Assembly: GCA_947626175.1 (NCBI GenBank)
Contig: CANQRE010000013.1
Location: forward strand, 1 to 20,873
DNA: 20,873 bases
Reading direction: 5' to 3'
Origin: an uncultured Clostridia bacterium
GTDB taxonomy: Bacteria; Bacillota; Clostridia; Christensenellales; UBA1242
Position 1 is the first letter of the stretch. The number at the start of each line of letters is the position of its first letter. Position numbers and translations under genes: made by a program. This document shows positions 1-7,370 of this stretch, piece by piece. The notes under the pieces are model-generated. The model saw only the letters and a program-made list of their open reading frames with translations. It did no database searches and was not told where the DNA came from.

Positions 1-1248
1 GGCACTTGAGTCATAAAGTCTTAAAAGGTCATATCCACTCTTTATTATTTGAGTTGTTACCTGAGCATTACTAAACTTATATATAGTATCCCATGAGCTT
101 GCAAATGGAACGTTGATGTTAAGTGGGTCGGTGTCGCAGCCTGTGATTGCAAACTTGTAAGTAACTTTGTGCCAAACAGCTTCAACATAGCCGCGGGTTG
201 ATGCTGATGCGGCTGTCATCCACTCTTTAATGCCCGTTGCGCCCTTGTATACCTTTGTTCCGCCATTGCTTGACCAACCAATAAGTCTGTCGCCAAGTGT
301 TGTTGCTTCAACGTAGGTTGTGCCGTCTTTTTCAACATTGTATTGTGTTGGGAAATCTGGACGATAGTTTGGAGCGGTAAGTGCCGACGTGCCATCGTTG
401 TTAATCAAAACTCTGTAAGGAGTGATTTCGGTTTTTGCCGTTAAATCGTTTGAATCAAACACCTTTCCTTTGCTTGTGCCAAAAACATAAACCGATCGGC
501 CAGCAAGGGTTGATGTTGTTCCGCTGGCAACGTCAAACTGCACGGTGGAAGATGGGCTGTAACCAGCTGTTTTGCCCGGTGTGTAGTTTTTGCCGCTTCG
601 CTTGTCAACGAAAGTGTCACCACCATAAATTTTTGCGGCGCTGTCAAGAGTTCCAATTGTTTTGAGCGTTCTTGAAGTGCCAACGTTTATGTAGCTTAGG
701 TCATAAATGTCGGCAAGCAAGCTGTTGCCGCCAACATAACCAGCCAAACGGCCGCTTGTTGTGGAAGAAGAATCATAGGAATAAGCAAAGTCGCCAAGCA
801 CAAGGTTGAAAATTTTTCCGCCATCAACGTAACCAAAAAGACCACGGTATTGATCAACCGAGCTTGAGTAAGCACTCAAAATTCCGTCAACAACATAACC
901 GTTTCCGTTGAATTCTCCGGCAAACGGGTTGGTTTTTGTTCCGATTGGCGTCCAAAGTTTTCCAAGTTCGCCAAGGTCGATGTTGGCCTTTAGCTCATAC
1001 TTGCCGCTTTTCCAATCAGAATCGCCCGTTAGCGAAATTTGTGTTGCGATTGTTGAAAGATCGCTTGCGGAAGTGATGTCGTAATATCCATTCGAGTCAC
1101 TATCGGTAAGCGTGATGGCCGAAGCAGAAACCTTTGCGGACTGTTCGCCCCCAAGCGTTGGCACAATTGCCGCACATGTTGCTCCTCCTGCCAAGAATGC
1201 AAACGCAACTCCAAAAAGTGCACTTGTAATTTTTTTTGACTTTGTCAT
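1..1248 (-). CDS. secreted GLUG / InlB-B-repeat-like surface protein (3' end outside window)
   Basis: The frame is open for 416 codons from an ATG at 1248 to the window edge. An AAGGAGAAG ribosome binding site lies 5-6 bases upstream. The N-terminus has a basic patch (KSKK, residues 3-6) and a hydrophobic stretch (about 8-30), which looks like an export signal. No convincing lipobox is seen. Residues about 105-155 read like a GLUG motif: an N-G-N-G turn, then RGLFGYV and a G-x-I-x-N-L strand. A second GLUG-like unit (RLAGYVGG) follows near 167-174. Residues about 300-365 resemble a Listeria/Bacteroides InlB B-repeat, with an I-G-W core, GGTKV and a closing A-V-W. No catalytic motif is visible. 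The expected role is adhesion or cell-surface display. The anchor and any further repeats would lie off the left edge. Confidence 0.82.
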   Translation of the reverse strand, partial: MTKSKKITSALFGVAFAFLAGGATCAAIVPTLGGEQSAKVSASAITLTDSDSNGYYDITSASDLSTIATQISLTGDSDWKSGKYELKANIDLGELGKLWTPIGTKTNPFAGEFNGNGYVVDGILSAYSSSVDQYRGLFGYVDGGKIFNLVLGDFAYSYDSSSTTSGRLAGYVGGNSLLADIYDLSYINVGTSRTLKTIGTLDSAAKIYGGDTFVDKRSGKNYTPGKTAGYSPSSTVQFDVASGTTSTLAGRSVYVFGTSKGKVFDSNDLTAKTEITPYRVLINNDGTSALTAPNYRPDFPTQYNVEKDGTTYVEATTLGDRLIGWSSNGGTKVYKGATGIKEWMTAASASTRGYVEAVWHKVTYKFAITGCDTDPLNINVPFASSWDTIYKFSNAQVTTQIIKSGYDLLRLYDSSA

Positions 1249-1263
1249 TTTCTTCTCCTTAGC

Positions 1264-1291
1264 TAGCCTTATGGCTATCTTTACAAGATAG
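1264..1291 (-). promoter_or_regulatory. two overlapping hairpins in the leader of the surface-protein gene
   Basis: In the minus-strand leader, CTATCTT-GTA-AAGATAG (1291-1275) is a perfect 7-bp inverted repeat. TAGCC-ATAA-GGCTA (1277-1264) is a perfect 5-bp inverted repeat. They share the bases at 1275-1277, so only one can form fully at a time. They sit between the -10 box and the ribosome binding site. Confidence 0.5.
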
Positions 1292-1320
1292 AGTATAACA
1301 CAACCAAGCAAATTTAACCA
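1292..1320 (-). promoter_or_regulatory. promoter of the surface-protein gene
   Basis: On the minus strand there is a TATACT -10 (1297-1292) preceded by TGT, an extended -10. A weak -35 (TGGTTA, 1320-1315) lies 17 bp upstream. The same TGTGTTATACT string occurs in the promoter of the 58-aa gene at 4204-4213. Confidence 0.55.
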
Positions 1321-1487
1321 AATATTTCGCGGTATTTTTTAATAAAATAATTAAAAATAATTTTTTTCTTTGTTTTTCGACCGCATTGCAAAAGCGCCTG
1401 TTTGTAAGGACAAAAAATCATAATTTTTGAAAATTTATTGTTTTTTTGCGATTTTTTTAATATTTTTCATTATTTTTTTGCAAATAA

Positions 1488-1516
1488 TTGACTTTTATGC
1501 GTGTTTATGCCATTAT
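1488..1516 (+). promoter_or_regulatory. trpS promoter
   Basis: TTGACT (1488-1493), a 17-bp spacer and CATTAT (1511-1516). The predicted transcript starts near 1523, just before the AAAGGA ribosome binding site, giving a very short 5' UTR. There is no room for, and no sign of, a T-box leader. Confidence 0.6.
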
Positions 1517-1534
1517 TATCAAAAAGGAACGACT

Positions 1535-2593
1535 ATGAAAAAAATTATTTTGACAGGCGACAGACCAACAGGAAAACTTCATATTGGCCACTTCATTGGC
1601 TCAATTTCTTCACGCATTGCACTTCAAAACAGCGGCGATTATGACAAACTTTTCATCATGATTGCAGACGCACAAGCCCTTACGGACAACTACGGAAACG
1701 TTCAAAAAGTGCGAGACAACATTTTAAATGTTGCTCTTGATTATCTTGCCTGCGGGCTTGATCCAAACAAATGCTGCTTTTTTATTCAATCAATGGTGCC
1801 AGCACTTACTGAAATAACATTTTATTTCTCAAACCTTGTCACCCTTGCAAGATTAAAGCGAAATCCAACCGTCAAGGAAGAAATCAAGCTCCGTGGATTT
1901 GAAGAAAGCATTCCAGTTGGCTTTTTGACATATCCAATCAGCCAAGCTGCTGACATTGGGGCTTTTGGAACAACAATTGTTCCAGTTGGCGAGGATCAAC
2001 GCCCGATGATTGAGCAGGCCCGTGAGATTTTTAGGTCATTTAACTCAACATATGGCGAAGTTTTTGCAATTCCTGAGGCAATTATTCCAAAAACAAAGTC
2101 GCAAGCACGGCTTGTTGGAACTGACGGAAAAGGAAAAATGAGCAAATCGCTTGGAAATTGCATTTATCTAAGCGACGAACCGGAAGTAATAAAGCAAAAA
2201 ATAATGTCGATATACACCGATCCAAATCACATAAAAGTTTCTGATCCGGGAAAAATTGAAGGAAATGTTGCGTTTGAATATCTTGAAGCGTTTGCCACAG
2301 ACGAAAGTTTTAAAAAATATCTTCCGGAATACAAAAATCTTGACGAGCTCAAAGCGCATTATCGAAAAGGCGGACTTGGAGATGTGAAGGTTAAACTGTT
2401 TTTAAACAATGTTTTGCAAGAACTTTTGCAGCCAATTCGTGAAAAAAGAAAAATTCTTGAAAAAAATCCAGAAAAAGTTTATGAAATTCTGTTTAAATGT
2501 TCAAAAGAAGCCAATTTAATCGCTGAAGAAACCTTGCGAAAAATGAAACAGGCGATGGGAATAAATTATCAAGATTATTTTGCAAAAAAATAA
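1535..2593 (+). CDS. trpS: tryptophanyl-tRNA synthetase
   Basis: Charges tRNA-Trp with tryptophan in the cytoplasm (class I aminoacyl-tRNA synthetase). The 352-residue product has the HIGH signature in TGKLHIGH (residues 12-19) and KMSKS at 201-205, both needed for adenylate formation. Its length is normal for the family. The ATG at 1535 is chosen because AAAGGA lies seven bases upstream and the family N-terminus (KKIILTGDRPTG) begins there. The longer frame back to 1427 encodes only AT-rich hydrophobic filler and runs through the promoter. It is monocistronic, with its own promoter and a strong hairpin terminator shared with the convergent ribokinase gene. Confidence 0.97.
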   Translation: MKKIILTGDRPTGKLHIGHFIGSISSRIALQNSGDYDKLFIMIADAQALTDNYGNVQKVRDNILNVALDYLACGLDPNKCCFFIQSMVPALTEITFYFSNLVTLARLKRNPTVKEEIKLRGFEESIPVGFLTYPISQAADIGAFGTTIVPVGEDQRPMIEQAREIFRSFNSTYGEVFAIPEAIIPKTKSQARLVGTDGKGKMSKSLGNCIYLSDEPEVIKQKIMSIYTDPNHIKVSDPGKIEGNVAFEYLEAFATDESFKKYLPEYKNLDELKAHYRKGGLGDVKVKLFLNNVLQELLQPIREKRKILEKNPEKVYEILFKCSKEANLIAEETLRKMKQAMGINYQDYFAKK

Positions 2594-2603
2594 TAATTTA
2601 ACA

Positions 2604-2636
2604 AAAAATCACGATTTTTTCGTGATTTTTTATATT
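2604..2636. terminator. bidirectional terminator between trpS and ribokinase
   Basis: The stem AAAAATCACGA / TCGTGATTTTT (2604-2614 / 2620-2630) has a 5-base loop. It is flanked by T-runs on the right and A-runs on the left, so it can serve both convergent genes. Confidence 0.85.
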
Positions 2637-2658
2637 TTTTATTGATTTTTTGCAAATT

Positions 2659-3537
2659 TTATAAAAATTTTCTAACTTCAGAAATTTTTGGCATGCCTGT
2701 TTGAGCACCCACTTTTGAAAGTTTTGCCCCCGCACAGTTGTTTGCAAACTTCACGCACTCTTCAAGGCTTTTGTCTTCAAGAAGAGCATAAATAAATCCA
2801 CCCAGAAAACTATCTCCCGCTCCGGTTGTGTCAACAACCTTAACTTTTGGAGCAGGAATGCGTTTTACATCATGCCCATCAAATATATATGCCCCCAGCT
2901 TGCCCATTGTCAAAATAAGCCTGCCTTTATATAGCTCCAAAACCTGTTTGTCGTTTTTGTAGCCCGGCAAATTTTTTATTTCAACTTCATTAACAATGAT
3001 GTAATCGCTGTTTGAAAGCAATTTTTTTGTAAATTTCATAACTGGCGAAGGATTTAGCACAAATTTAACGCCGTTTTGTTTGCAAATTTCACTTGCCCGC
3101 GTGACAACCGGCTGTGGAACTTCCAAATCCGCAACAACAAGGTTGCAAGATTTTATTTCCGTGGTCATTTTTTCAATATATTGCAGGTCAACAAGCTGAT
3201 TTGCGCCTGGGATTGAAACAATCATGTTTGTTTTGTCGCTGGACACAACATTTGCAACGCCGCCCATTTGTCCGCGAAACTTTTTCACTCCCCTGACATC
3301 AACTTTTTCTTTTGTCAAATTTGCAAGACATCTTTTTGAAAAGTCATCATCTCCAACCGCGCCAAACATGTCAACCATAAGCCCCAGCCTTGCCAAAGCA
3401 ACCGCTTTGTTTGCTCCCTTTCCGCCAAATTGAACTGAAAAACTGCTGCCATTGACAGTTTCTCCTTCAACTGGAAGAGTTTTTGCTGTTGCAAAAAAAT
3501 CTGTGTTTATGCTTCCAAGAACTCCAACTTTTTTCAT
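2659..3537 (-). CDS. rbsK: ribokinase (PfkB family sugar kinase)
   Basis: Phosphorylates ribose (or a related pentose or nucleoside) with ATP. The 292-residue product has the PfkB/ribokinase layout. The N-terminal strand GVLGSINTD carries the substrate Asp. GGKGAN follows at 38-43. The DTTGAGDSF signature is at 236-244, with the catalytic base at D242. The start has an AAGGGGG ribosome binding site. It follows the glycosylase gene by 49 bp in the same direction and may be co-transcribed with it. No ribose transporter or regulator is adjacent, so the exact sugar cannot be read from context. Confidence 0.93.
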   Translation of the reverse strand: MKKVGVLGSINTDFFATAKTLPVEGETVNGSSFSVQFGGKGANKAVALARLGLMVDMFGAVGDDDFSKRCLANLTKEKVDVRGVKKFRGQMGGVANVVSSDKTNMIVSIPGANQLVDLQYIEKMTTEIKSCNLVVADLEVPQPVVTRASEICKQNGVKFVLNPSPVMKFTKKLLSNSDYIIVNEVEIKNLPGYKNDKQVLELYKGRLILTMGKLGAYIFDGHDVKRIPAPKVKVVDTTGAGDSFLGGFIYALLEDKSLEECVKFANNCAGAKLSKVGAQTGMPKISEVRKFL

Positions 3538-3586
3538 GTTTCCCCCTTAATTTTTATATTTTTTTAAAAAATTAACGATTTTTTCA

Positions 3587-4120
3587 TCAATTTTTAAAAG
3601 ACATTAAATTATTTTTGCTTTTTATTAAAAATCTCAGTTTCCTGTTTTTGTCTTTTTCTTTGGCAAAATCAATTCCAACTCGCTTTTCCTTTGTGCAAGG
3701 CTGCGGCGGACCTTCTTCAAGCCAAACTTCATCACTAGATGCAACGTTTTGACCATTTTGCCTTAAATCAATTCCAAAAAACTTTGTAAGTTTTCCGGGG
3801 CCAACCGCGTCTTTCACGCCGCGAACAAGCACAGCTTGTGGATCTCCCTTTTTGCCAGTGGTTATGTTGAACATGTAATGAAGCCCATAACACAAATAAA
3901 TTCCGATTGTTCCCGCTTCATCCCACATCACCTTTCCGTTTTTGTTTGGTCCAAACCTGGCGTGGGAAGCGGAATCATCTTCACCCAAATAAGCTTCCGT
4001 TTCAACAATCATGCTTTTTTTGACCACGCCGTCATGCTTTGAGCATAAAATTTTCCCAATCAAGTTTTTGGCAACTTCGGGCGCAGGATTATCAAAAAAA
4101 TCTTTTTTTAGCCTTTCCAC
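3587..4120 (-). CDS. mpg: 3-methyladenine DNA glycosylase (AAG/MPG family)
   Basis: Excises alkylated and deaminated purines as the first step of base-excision repair. The 177-residue product carries the family hallmarks in order: PAPEVAKNLIGK (residues 13-24), VETEAY with the catalytic Glu, YLCYGLHYMFN (the Y-x-x-YG signature), AVLVRG and GPGKL. The start is GTG at 4120. An in-frame stop lies just upstream and there is no ribosome binding site. A TGCTAAAAT extended -10 ends six bases before the GTG, so the mRNA is probably leaderless. The C-terminus (after about residue 160) is short and lysine-rich compared with some relatives. Confidence 0.92.
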   Translation of the reverse strand: MERLKKDFFDNPAPEVAKNLIGKILCSKHDGVVKKSMIVETEAYLGEDDSASHARFGPNKNGKVMWDEAGTIGIYLCYGLHYMFNITTGKKGDPQAVLVRGVKDAVGPGKLTKFFGIDLRQNGQNVASSDEVWLEEGPPQPCTKEKRVGIDFAKEKDKNRKLRFLIKSKNNLMSFKN

Positions 4121-4126
4121 GATATA

Positions 4127-4135
4127 ATTTTAGCA
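4127..4135 (-). promoter_or_regulatory. extended -10 promoter of mpg, leaderless geometry
   Basis: On the minus strand TGC-TAAAAT (4135-4127) is followed by exactly six bases and then the GTG start. No good -35 is seen at 16-18 bp; only T-rich sequence is there. Confidence 0.55.
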
Positions 4136-4184
4136 CAAAATTCAAAAAAACAAAAAAAATATTAAATATTTTTTCATTTTATTA

Positions 4185-4213
4185 TTGATTTTCAAAATAT
4201 ATTGTGTTATACT
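4185..4213 (+). promoter_or_regulatory. strong promoter of the 58-aa acidic gene
   Basis: TTGATT (4185-4190), a 17-bp spacer ending in TGT, and TATACT (4208-4213). This is a near-consensus extended -10 promoter. Confidence 0.75.
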
Positions 4214-4237
4214 TTTGCTGAAAAAGGAGTTGGAAAT

Positions 4238-4414
4238 ATGGAATACTCAAGCGACTACTGCCCATCAAACTATGATTCATCATACAACAATGATAAATAC
4301 GCTTGGTGGAATAATCAAGCCTCAATTTCATCAGACGAAACTAAATCAGATTCAGAACATGATGAATATAATCCGCCTCTTTATGATGCTCCAAACGACG
4401 GAATTCCAGTTTAA
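4238..4414 (+). CDS. 58-aa acidic Tyr/Ser/Asp/Asn-rich orphan protein
   Basis: I do not recognise this protein. The ATG at 4238 has AAGGAG eight bases upstream and a strong promoter at 4185-4213, so it is probably a real small gene. The 58 residues are rich in Tyr, Ser, Asp, Asn and Glu and have only two Lys and no Arg. There is one Cys, no hydrophobic segment and no signal peptide. It ends in a proline-containing tail (NPPLYDAP). A low-complexity, probably disordered acidic protein is expected. It is flanked by mpg (divergent) and a strong terminator, so it is transcribed alone. Confidence 0.7.
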   Translation: MEYSSDYCPSNYDSSYNNDKYAWWNNQASISSDETKSDSEHDEYNPPLYDAPNDGIPV

Positions 4415-4440
4415 TCAAAGCAAAAATTTTTAACTTACAT

Positions 4441-4476
4441 GCGTTTTTCATGGCAAAAAAATGCCTGAGAAAACTC
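4441..4476 (+). other. small hairpins in the 3' UTR of the 58-aa gene
   Basis: GGCA-AAAAAA-TGCC and TGAG-AAAA-CTCA lie side by side after the stop codon. An alternative GCGTTTTT / AAAAAATGC pairing would include the first of them. No T-run follows, so they are not obvious terminators. Confidence 0.3.
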
Positions 4477-4489
4477 ATTAAAAAACAAA

Positions 4490-4528
4490 ACAAAAGCGAA
4501 AATTCACATTTTTTTCGCTTTTTTTGTT
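4490..4528. terminator. terminator, usable on both strands
   Basis: The stem AAAAGCGAAAA / TTTTTCGCTTTT (about 4492-4502 / 4511-4523) has T-runs on both strands. It closes the 58-aa gene from the left and the minus-strand gene at 4617-5039 from the right. Confidence 0.75.
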
Positions 4529-4616
4529 ATTTTTTTTAATTTTTTTAATAAATATTTGTTTAATATCTTTTTTGTGTCATTTTTTAAGTCTGAAAAATAC
4601 TTGTCAAAATTTTAAA

Positions 4617-5039
4617 TCAATATAGTAACAAGATTTTTGCCTGCCTGTCATATTCTTCCACAAGCTTGATTGAAATCATTGCGTTTTTAACACTTGGGAT
4701 TGGAAATGCCTCCAAAGGAACTTCAGGTCCTGCCAAAATGATAAACATAACAGTGTCGGTGTTTATTGACTGAATTTTTTGTGCGATATATGGGGTTTGA
4801 GCAGCATCAAACAACATTAAATGAAGCTCATAGTTTTTACAGCACAAAAACTGCTCCAAATTTTCAGACTGCACGCCAAAAATGCTTTGCCTGCGTGGAT
4901 TGTCAGAGCAGCATTCGCTGAGCAGCCGCATAAGATCCAAAGTGTCCTTTTTGTCCACCTGCTGTCCATCTTCAAAATAAAACTTGCAACTTTCAATATT
5001 AACGTTTGGAATAAAATGAAATTGAATTATTTGTGCCAT
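4617..5039 (-). CDS. 140-aa protein of unknown function
   Basis: I do not recognise this family. The start is supported by a GAGGGG ribosome binding site and an extended -10 promoter (TGATATAAT). The product is soluble, with alternating hydrophobic strands (IIQFHFIPNV; VMFIILAG; ILLLY) and a helix-rich middle. It has cysteine pairs at SECCSD (residues 41-46) and FLCCKN (64-69). The layout suggests a small alpha/beta protein, but no catalytic signature is visible. It is transcribed alone between an upstream promoter and the terminator at 4490-4528. Confidence 0.75.
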   Translation of the reverse strand: MAQIIQFHFIPNVNIESCKFYFEDGQQVDKKDTLDLMRLLSECCSDNPRRQSIFGVQSENLEQFLCCKNYELHLMLFDAAQTPYIAQKIQSINTDTVMFIILAGPEVPLEAFPIPSVKNAMISIKLVEEYDRQAKILLLY

Positions 5040-5061
5040 GTTTCCCCTCGAATTTTTCTTT

Positions 5062-5070
5062 ATTATATCA
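5062..5070 (-). promoter_or_regulatory. extended -10 promoter of the 140-aa gene
   Basis: On the minus strand TGA-TATAAT (5070-5062). A TTGACT further upstream is only 10 bp away and cannot be its -35, so the TG extension probably carries activity. Confidence 0.5.
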
Positions 5071-5185
5071 CAAAATAAGTCAATTTCTTAGCAATTTTTA
5101 CAATTTTTGCAAAATTCCACCATTTTTGTTTTAAACGCACGGCGACTGTTTGCTGATTTGTTTTCTGACCTTTGCTCTTTGGCCG

Positions 5186-5662
5186 CTATTTTGCATAAAC
5201 TCGAATGTCTTTTTCAGCATTTACAACGCCCAAAAACCTTAATGCCTTTGAAGCCATTCGGCGGCCTTCGTTTGAAACTGTGATAACAACAAGGTTTTGC
5301 TTGCTTTTTGCTTCAAAAAACAATCTTCTGATCAGCGCCTGCGACACATTTCTATATTTCTTTTTCACAATGACTGACGGCATGTAAAAATAGCCACTTT
5401 CGCAGTTAAGCTCGCTCACAGGAAAATCATAGTCATTTTCATACTTCAATTGGCATATTTCATCGAAAAGTTTTTTTGAAATTTCCAAAAACAAAAAATA
5501 TCCTTCAATTTTTCCATTTTTGGTCAAAAGAAAAATGTCATTTTTGTCGCTGTAGCGCTCAAAATACCACGACAGGTCATATTCCGTGTAAAACTCCTTG
5601 TCTATTTTTGCAATAGACCTTATCACATCATCTGTCATTTTTGTTTTTATAACTTCGAGCAT
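5186..5662 (-). CDS. GNAT-like N-acetyltransferase domain protein
   Basis: About 158 residues. The central strand and helix (FYMPSVIVKKKYRNVSQALIRRLF) fit GNAT motif A, where acetyl-CoA is bound: a V-x-x-x-x-R-x-x-x-x-A-L-I pattern after a beta strand. The C-terminal strand-turn-helix (LVVITVSNEGRRMASKALRFLG) fits motif B. The substrate is unknown. It is the last gene of the run that starts at tRNA-Leu, two bases after the Nudix stop if the TTG at 5674 is used, or 14 bases after it with the ATG at 5662. Neither has a clear ribosome binding site, so translation may be coupled to the Nudix gene. Confidence 0.72.
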   Translation of the reverse strand: MLEVIKTKMTDDVIRSIAKIDKEFYTEYDLSWYFERYSDKNDIFLLTKNGKIEGYFLFLEISKKLFDEICQLKYENDYDFPVSELNCESGYFYMPSVIVKKKYRNVSQALIRRLFFEAKSKQNLVVITVSNEGRRMASKALRFLGVVNAEKDIRVYAK

Positions 5663-5676
5663 CTTTTTTACCAATT

Positions 5677-6189
5677 TTATTTTAAAACAATGTTTTCTTT
5701 GTTTTCAGCATCAAATTTTAAAAAGTCAAAAAATTCTTCTTCGTGCGGCGTAAAAAATTGTCCGGTTTTGATAAGGTCTTTCACCTGCTCTTTTGTAAAC
5801 CAGCCCGCATCCTGCACCTCGCTTTGTTGCAGCTTTAAGTCAGAAAGGTTGATGTCCTTTTTTAAATAATACAAATCCACAAATGTTTTTGGCGATTTTA
5901 TCGTTTCAAACAAAACAAGCTCGTCCTGTTCGACATTAACTCCAAGCTCTTCTTTCAGTTCTTGACACATGCCTTCAACACTGCTTTGTCCCGAAGTTGG
6001 ATGTCCGCCGGTCGTTGCCCACTTTCCGCCTTTGTCTTCCGATCGTTTTTGAAGCAACATTTCTCCCCTGCTGTTTTCAATAAACACCATCACAACAACA
6101 ATATATTTGCCCTTGCCAAATTTTTCGCCTTTTGCAATTTTTTCGCCAGTTGGCTTTCGATTTTGATCAAACAGATCTCTATATTCCAT
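5677..6189 (-). CDS. Nudix hydrolase, IDI-like N-terminus, altered Nudix box
   Basis: Predicted to cleave a nucleoside diphosphate linked to X. The 170-residue product starts EYRDLFDQNRKPTGE, as in the isopentenyl-diphosphate-isomerase-like Nudix group. It then has the strand MLLQKRS and the TGGHPTSGQ loop, followed by the box helix QELKEELG. Compared with G-x5-E-x7-R-E-U-x-E-E-x-G-U, the first Glu is Gln and the Arg is Gln, while the metal-binding E-x-x-E-E core remains. Activity is likely but less certain. The ATG at 6189 is better spaced from GGGAG than the ATG at 6192. It lies 20 bp after the upstream orphan gene and directly before the GNAT gene. Confidence 0.87.
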   Translation of the reverse strand: MEYRDLFDQNRKPTGEKIAKGEKFGKGKYIVVVMVFIENSRGEMLLQKRSEDKGGKWATTGGHPTSGQSSVEGMCQELKEELGVNVEQDELVLFETIKSPKTFVDLYYLKKDINLSDLKLQQSEVQDAGWFTKEQVKDLIKTGQFFTPHEEEFFDFLKFDAENKENIVLK

Positions 6190-6209
6190 CATTTCTCCCG
6201 ATTTTCTTG

Positions 6210-6605
6210 TTAAACCTGCGCACCATCAACTTCTGAAATTTCCTGATCAAATATTTGCTCTCCAATGTTGTCATCCAGCAAAATTGGAATTAAATCCATC
6301 GGCACCGAACCCATGTTAAACGCTTTTAATGTGTCAGCATATGAAAAATTGTCGTTAAGTCGAATCCCGTCATCTGTGTGGGTTATATGTTCGCTGTATC
6401 TACTTAAAAACTTTTGCGTTTCATCTCGGTTAAAATCAAACCAAATTTTGTCATAGCCAAGCTCATCACGGCCGCGCTGCGAAACAACCCGTGAAAATTT
6501 TTCAATTTCAACATAAGAAATTTCTCTCTCGCCCGTCAGCCTGATTTTTTGACAAACGCCCCACGCAAAAGCATCTTCTATTCCCAAATGTGCAATTTTT
6601 TTCAT
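6210..6605 (-). CDS. 131-aa protein of unknown function
   Basis: I do not recognise this family. The ATG at 6605 has a perfect AAGGAG ribosome binding site; the longer frame upstream overlaps the end of the peptidase gene and is not needed. The product is acidic and soluble. A Trp/Phe-rich middle (YDKIWFDFNRDETQKFLSRY) may contact a substrate or partner. The C-terminus is rich in Asp, Glu and Ile (LIPILLDDN). It sits between the S51 peptidase-like gene (46 bp upstream) and the Nudix gene (20 bp downstream) and is very likely co-transcribed with them. Confidence 0.72.
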   Translation of the reverse strand: MKKIAHLGIEDAFAWGVCQKIRLTGEREISYVEIEKFSRVVSQRGRDELGYDKIWFDFNRDETQKFLSRYSEHITHTDDGIRLNDNFSYADTLKAFNMGSVPMDLIPILLDDNIGEQIFDQEISEVDGAQV

Positions 6606-6651
6606 ATTTTCTCCTTTTTTTAAAACAGCTTTTTCTAGCAAAACACACTGT

Positions 6652-7356
6652 TTATAGTTGCGGCTCACGCATAGCGCCAAGCAAATGTCTTTCTCCATTT
6701 TCAAAAACTTCGGCTGGCTTTTCGCCCAAAACATAAAGCTTGTCTTCGTCAACAATCAAACTTGATTCACTCGGAATGCAAATCAATTTCAAGCCCTTTT
6801 TCAACATCTTTTCAACTCTTTTGGCCGTTGCCGGATTTTGCTCTTCAATCTTTTGATAATGCACAAACAAGCTGTAATCTCCAACAAGACCAAGCCCTGT
6901 TGTGTCCTTAAGCCCAACGTCATTCACGTCATCACAAGATTTGATAACAAGTTCATCTTTTTCGCATGCGTCAATTTTTTTGCCAAAAATAAGTGTTCCT
7001 GCGCTGCCGCCCATGATCACTCCGTCTTTGCGCAAAGCAAATTGTTTTAAGTTTTCAAACGCACAAGTTTCTTTAAGCATTTTTAACAACTTAAAGGTGT
7101 TGCCTCCGCCAATAAAAATACCTTTAACATTTTCGAGTTTTTGCTTTGTTAATTGTTTTGCATCAGTGATCATTTCAATGTTTGTGATGCCATAAGGTTT
7201 TATTTCATTTTCAAACCAATCAATGCACTTTTCATAAGGTCCGTCAATCCACGCAAGCGGAATATAAAGCACCTTTTTCTTTCCGACAACCGATGCAAAA
7301 AGTTTATAGCTTTCTCTTATTTTTTCGCCCGAGCCCCCGCCGTTTAAAATTAACAT
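6652..7356 (-). CDS. peptidase S51 / class-I glutamine-amidotransferase-like protein (PepE-like)
   Basis: The 234-residue product has the S51 fold. The N-terminal strand ends in NGGGSG, and IFIGGGNTFKLL follows at 80-91. The nucleophile elbow is GGSAG, with the serine at 118. A likely catalytic His lies in LFVHYQ (residue 166). The classic enzyme (PepE) is a cytosolic dipeptidase for Asp-X dipeptides, and cyanophycinase is a relative. This shorter Bacillota form is usually uncharacterised, so the substrate is uncertain. The start at 7356 has AAGGAG. It lies 14 bp after the dehydrogenase-like gene, in the tRNA-Leu-led run. Confidence 0.85.
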   Translation of the reverse strand: MLILNGGGSGEKIRESYKLFASVVGKKKVLYIPLAWIDGPYEKCIDWFENEIKPYGITNIEMITDAKQLTKQKLENVKGIFIGGGNTFKLLKMLKETCAFENLKQFALRKDGVIMGGSAGTLIFGKKIDACEKDELVIKSCDDVNDVGLKDTTGLGLVGDYSLFVHYQKIEEQNPATAKRVEKMLKKGLKLICIPSESSLIVDEDKLYVLGEKPAEVFENGERHLLGAMREPQL

Positions 7357-7370
7357 ACCTTTCTCCTTGT

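Noticed and set aside
1374..1382. Spo0A box near the surface-protein gene
   Set aside because: TTCGACC is only a partial match, and the 7-base core is expected a few times by chance in 20 kb.
1427..1534. N-terminal extension of trpS
   Set aside because: It is AT-rich filler that runs through the promoter at 1488-1516; the ribosome binding site and family N-terminus support ATG 1535.
1300..1534. T-box riboswitch upstream of trpS
   Set aside because: No AGGGTGGnACCGCG box, antiterminator or terminator is present, and the 5' UTR appears too short. A TACCGCG string on the reverse strand near 1330 is isolated.
6606..6755. Extension of the 131-aa gene into the S51 gene
   Set aside because: The ATG at 6605 has a perfect AAGGAG; the longer frame overlaps the peptidase coding sequence.
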